DNA of 7,368 nt from Planctomycetaceae bacterium. GTDB lineage: Bacteria > Planctomycetota > Planctomycetia > Pirellulales > Thermoguttaceae. Below the pieces are notes generated by a model. It saw nothing but the letters and a program-made list of their open reading frames with translations, searched no databases and was not told the DNA's origin. Position numbers and translations under genes: made by a program. Location of the stretch: assembly GCA_031283825.1 (NCBI GenBank), contig JAITAZ010000516.1, forward strand, positions 1 to 7,368, given 5' to 3'. Below, in pieces: positions 5,889-7,368 of the stretch. Position 1 is the first letter of the stretch; every line of letters begins with the position of its first letter.

Positions 5889-6251
5889 CTACTTTTTAGA
5901 AGCTCTTTTATTTTTTAATTTTTGTTTTATTGATTTTAATTCCTTATTAAACTCATCAATTGCATCGCATTTTTTAGCGATTTGTATGAGTTCTTGAAGG
6001 CTATCAACGTCGATAATAGCATTAAGCGGTTTTCTGAAAGTTTCAGATATTTCGCCAAATTTAACATCCAAAATAGATATTACGGATTCAAGCATAGCTT
6101 CAATTTTACCTTTGACTATACCTTTGGTTATACCTTCGGCGATACCTTTAGTTATACCTTTAGTCATACCTTTGGTTATACCTTCGGCGAACCATTTTTC
6201 CTTGCCTATTGACATATAGCGTCGTGCTATTGGGGATAATGAATTTTTCAT
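5889..6251 (-). CDS. Possible internally translated C-terminal Rpn product (RpnS-like)
   Basis: In-frame ATG codon 280 of the rpn gene would give a 120-residue protein with the four-residue repeat tract and the C-terminal helical region but no nuclease core. It is preceded by GGAGAAG with 8 bases between GGAG and the ATG, a better site than the one at the full-length start. For E. coli Rpn proteins an intragenic short C-terminal form is known to be made from within the gene and to block the toxic full-length nuclease. The same arrangement is inferred here, not shown. Met332 (start 6095, 68 residues) is an alternative start with a weaker AAAGG about 13 bases upstream. Confidence 0.38.
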   Translation of the reverse strand: MKNSLSPIARRYMSIGKEKWFAEGITKGMTKGITKGIAEGITKGIVKGKIEAMLESVISILDVKFGEISETFRKPLNAIIDVDSLQELIQIAKKCDAIDEFNKELKSIKQKLKNKRASKK

Positions 6252-7088
6252 ATTTTCTTCTCCATATATTTCTTGTAAATTTTGACTAAGTTGTTCTTTG
6301 CCTTTTTGCGTTAAGTAACTAGCACTGTCAACGATATAAAGCGACAGAAGATGTCCAAAGTCTCTACATTCGGGATCGTTTGCTCTTGGTTTTAATTTCT
6401 TGAGGAAATTTTTGTCGTTTATGATATTTGTTATTTCTTTGCTCATTATTGCTTGCATCGTTCGCAAAGCAACGTAAAGTTCCGGTGCGTTTGGATCGTC
6501 TGGCAAGGCGTTTTTTTCATTTGAAAATAATTCATAAATGAACGCCTTTTGATTGATTATGTATTCCTCGACTCCTTCGACTTTCAAAAATTCATCCCGA
6601 AGTTCTGTAGAACCTTTGTAAGGCGTTTTGCCATGATGAAAAATTGCTAAAAATATCGGAGGAAGTTTGAAATCTTTTGTGTATCGTTTCTCTTTTTTTG
6701 CGAGAGCGATTTCGTTATTTATAATCGGCTGTTCGTATCGGAAAAGTTGCGACATTGTGTGCGAATGATCGTAACTTTTATGTTCTATTACGATATAAAT
6801 TTTTACATGCTTATTGGGCGCGTCTTTAAATGGAATTTCATAAACCATGTCGGCGCAAGTTTCTCTGAAATTAAAATTTTCGTTACGATAACGCCGAATT
6901 ACTATTCTCAAGTTGTCGATATCTAATTGTTCTTGTAGTTTTGGGGGCAGCAAATATCTCATAAATGCGCAAGCTACCCTCTTGATCTGAAAGACCATTT
7001 CAAAAAAAATATCGTGATTAACAATTGTCTTTGCGAATTGTTTTGCGATATTTATTTCCCATGTGTAAAATGTTTTCTTATTGCTCAT
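5889..7088 (-). CDS. Rpn-family PD-(D/E)XK nuclease (recombination-promoting nuclease / putative transposase)
   Basis: This 399-residue protein belongs to the Rpn family, related to transposase_31 proteins. E. coli members are DNA endonucleases that promote RecA-independent recombination and have been linked to phage defence. The nuclease core is N-terminal: NHDIFFEMVF (24-33), CADMVYEI (78-85) with catalytic-type D80, and YIVIEHKS (98-105) with E102 and K104, so the D...E-X-K site is intact. The segment SQLFRYEQPII (113-123) and a long helical middle follow. Residues 303-328 are a four-residue repeat (G-I/M-T-K). The last about 70 residues are helical and end in a Lys-rich tail. The ATG at 7088 lacks a Shine-Dalgarno, whereas an internal ATG (Met280, 6251) has a strong one. 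There is no linked recombinase or inverted repeat, so it is a stand-alone gene. Confidence 0.88.
   Translation of the reverse strand: MSNKKTFYTWEINIAKQFAKTIVNHDIFFEMVFQIKRVACAFMRYLLPPKLQEQLDIDNLRIVIRRYRNENFNFRETCADMVYEIPFKDAPNKHVKIYIVIEHKSYDHSHTMSQLFRYEQPIINNEIALAKKEKRYTKDFKLPPIFLAIFHHGKTPYKGSTELRDEFLKVEGVEEYIINQKAFIYELFSNEKNALPDDPNAPELYVALRTMQAIMSKEITNIINDKNFLKKLKPRANDPECRDFGHLLSLYIVDSASYLTQKGKEQLSQNLQEIYGEENMKNSLSPIARRYMSIGKEKWFAEGITKGMTKGITKGIAEGITKGIVKGKIEAMLESVISILDVKFGEISETFRKPLNAIIDVDSLQELIQIAKKCDAIDEFNKELKSIKQKLKNKRASKK
6105..6182 (-). repeat. 12-bp tandem repeat coding for G-I-T-K units
   Basis: About six imperfect 12-bp units (plus strand ATACCTTTGGTT and variants) encode residues 303-328 of the Rpn protein as G-I/M-T/A/V-K/E. 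The unit is a multiple of three, so copy-number change keeps the frame. Similar low-complexity repeats of variable length are a known trait of the C-terminal part of Rpn proteins, next to or within the short form. Confidence 0.75.
6260..6263 (-). promoter_or_regulatory. Internal Shine-Dalgarno in the rpn gene
   Basis: GGAG on the minus strand, within ATGGAGAAGAAAATATG, sits 8 bases before the ATG at 6251. It encodes Gly-Glu-Glu-Asn in the full-length protein, so it could be coincidental. Its strength and spacing contrast with the poor leader at 7088. Confidence 0.45.
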
Positions 7089-7368
7089 TTTATTTTTTGT
7101 AAAGCGCTGATTATTACCGACTCATAATTAAGATAACTTTTGTGAACGCCAAAACCCCGAGAAAATTCAATCGCATAGTATTATATAGTATCGCTTGATC
7201 GAATGGGATAGGGGGATGTTTCGTTGGTAATTGCTCGCAAAAAAGTAAGGTAACATATCACTTGAATAATTTATTTGTAATATATCAACGGATTTTTAAA
7301 TTCTGAATTATGTAATATTATTCGGAAAATTTATTTTGGATTTTGCGTTGTAACAATTTATTAGGGAC
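7089..7368. other. Non-coding region upstream of rpn
   Basis: I see no gene in this stretch. On the minus strand it contains TATAAT at 7185-7180, about 90 bases before the rpn ATG, within a near-symmetric ATAGTAT-TAT-ATAGTAT block (7175-7191). The hexamer 17 bp upstream of it (CCCATT) is not a good -35, so a promoter there is doubtful. A GTGAACG motif at 7142-7148 may be a last trace of the GTAAC repeat family. ATTCGATCAAGCG on the minus strand (7204-7192) nearly repeats the 15-bp unit beside aroB. The final 100 bases are plain A/T-rich sequence. Confidence 0.4.

Noticed and set aside
5982..6212. Plus-strand open frame opposite the rpn repeat
   Set aside because: The repeated Thr-Phe-Gly/Ser-Tyr pattern is the antisense translation of the 12-bp tandem repeat.

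Overview
This window looks like a piece of an AT-rich bacterial chromosome, most likely from a planctomycete. The strongest clue is the 753-residue secreted protein at 574-2835. Its C-terminal third has the hallmarks of the DUF1559 (SBP_bac_10, PF07596) family, which is greatly expanded in Planctomycetota. Weak or absent Shine-Dalgarno sequences at several genes fit that assignment but do not prove it.

Layout, left to right: (i) 1-573 is non-coding and carries the right-end remnant of one small repeat element plus a complete 173-bp MITE-like element at 259-431 with a perfect 8-bp target duplication. (ii) 574-2835 (+) encodes the DUF1559 protein. (iii) 2836-3191 is a mosaic of small inverted-repeat elements related to the first MITE, interrupted by a REP-like double hairpin. 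(iv) 3192-4037 (+) encodes a metal-type (ZnuB/MntB, ABC-3) ABC transporter permease with no ATPase or binding-protein gene beside it. (v) 4038-4110 is a short convergent spacer with a 15-bp tandem repeat that runs into the end of aroB. (vi) 5208-4111 (-) is aroB and 5684-5262 (-) is a YjbQ/UPF0047 gene, probably one transcription unit. (vii) 5685-5888 holds a decayed, apparently nested MITE with outer inverted repeats and an imperfect 8-bp target duplication. (viii) 7088-5889 (-) encodes an Rpn-family PD-(D/E)XK nuclease with a 12-bp-periodic repeat tract. It has a strong internal ribosome binding site and ATG that could yield a separate C-terminal product, as in the intragenic toxin-antitoxin arrangement described for Rpn proteins. 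(ix) 7089-7368 is non-coding.

The genes do not form one obvious pathway: a shikimate-pathway enzyme, a YjbQ protein, a metal permease, a secreted DUF1559 protein and a mobile or defence-type nuclease. The unifying theme lies between the genes. A family of small hairpin-forming repeats with ends GTAACCGTTCAC and 8-bp target duplications occupies nearly every substantial spacer. The GTAA ends and 8-bp duplications resemble those of IS66-family elements, which is an inference. The two best leads are this MITE family and the possible intragenic partner protein in the rpn gene.
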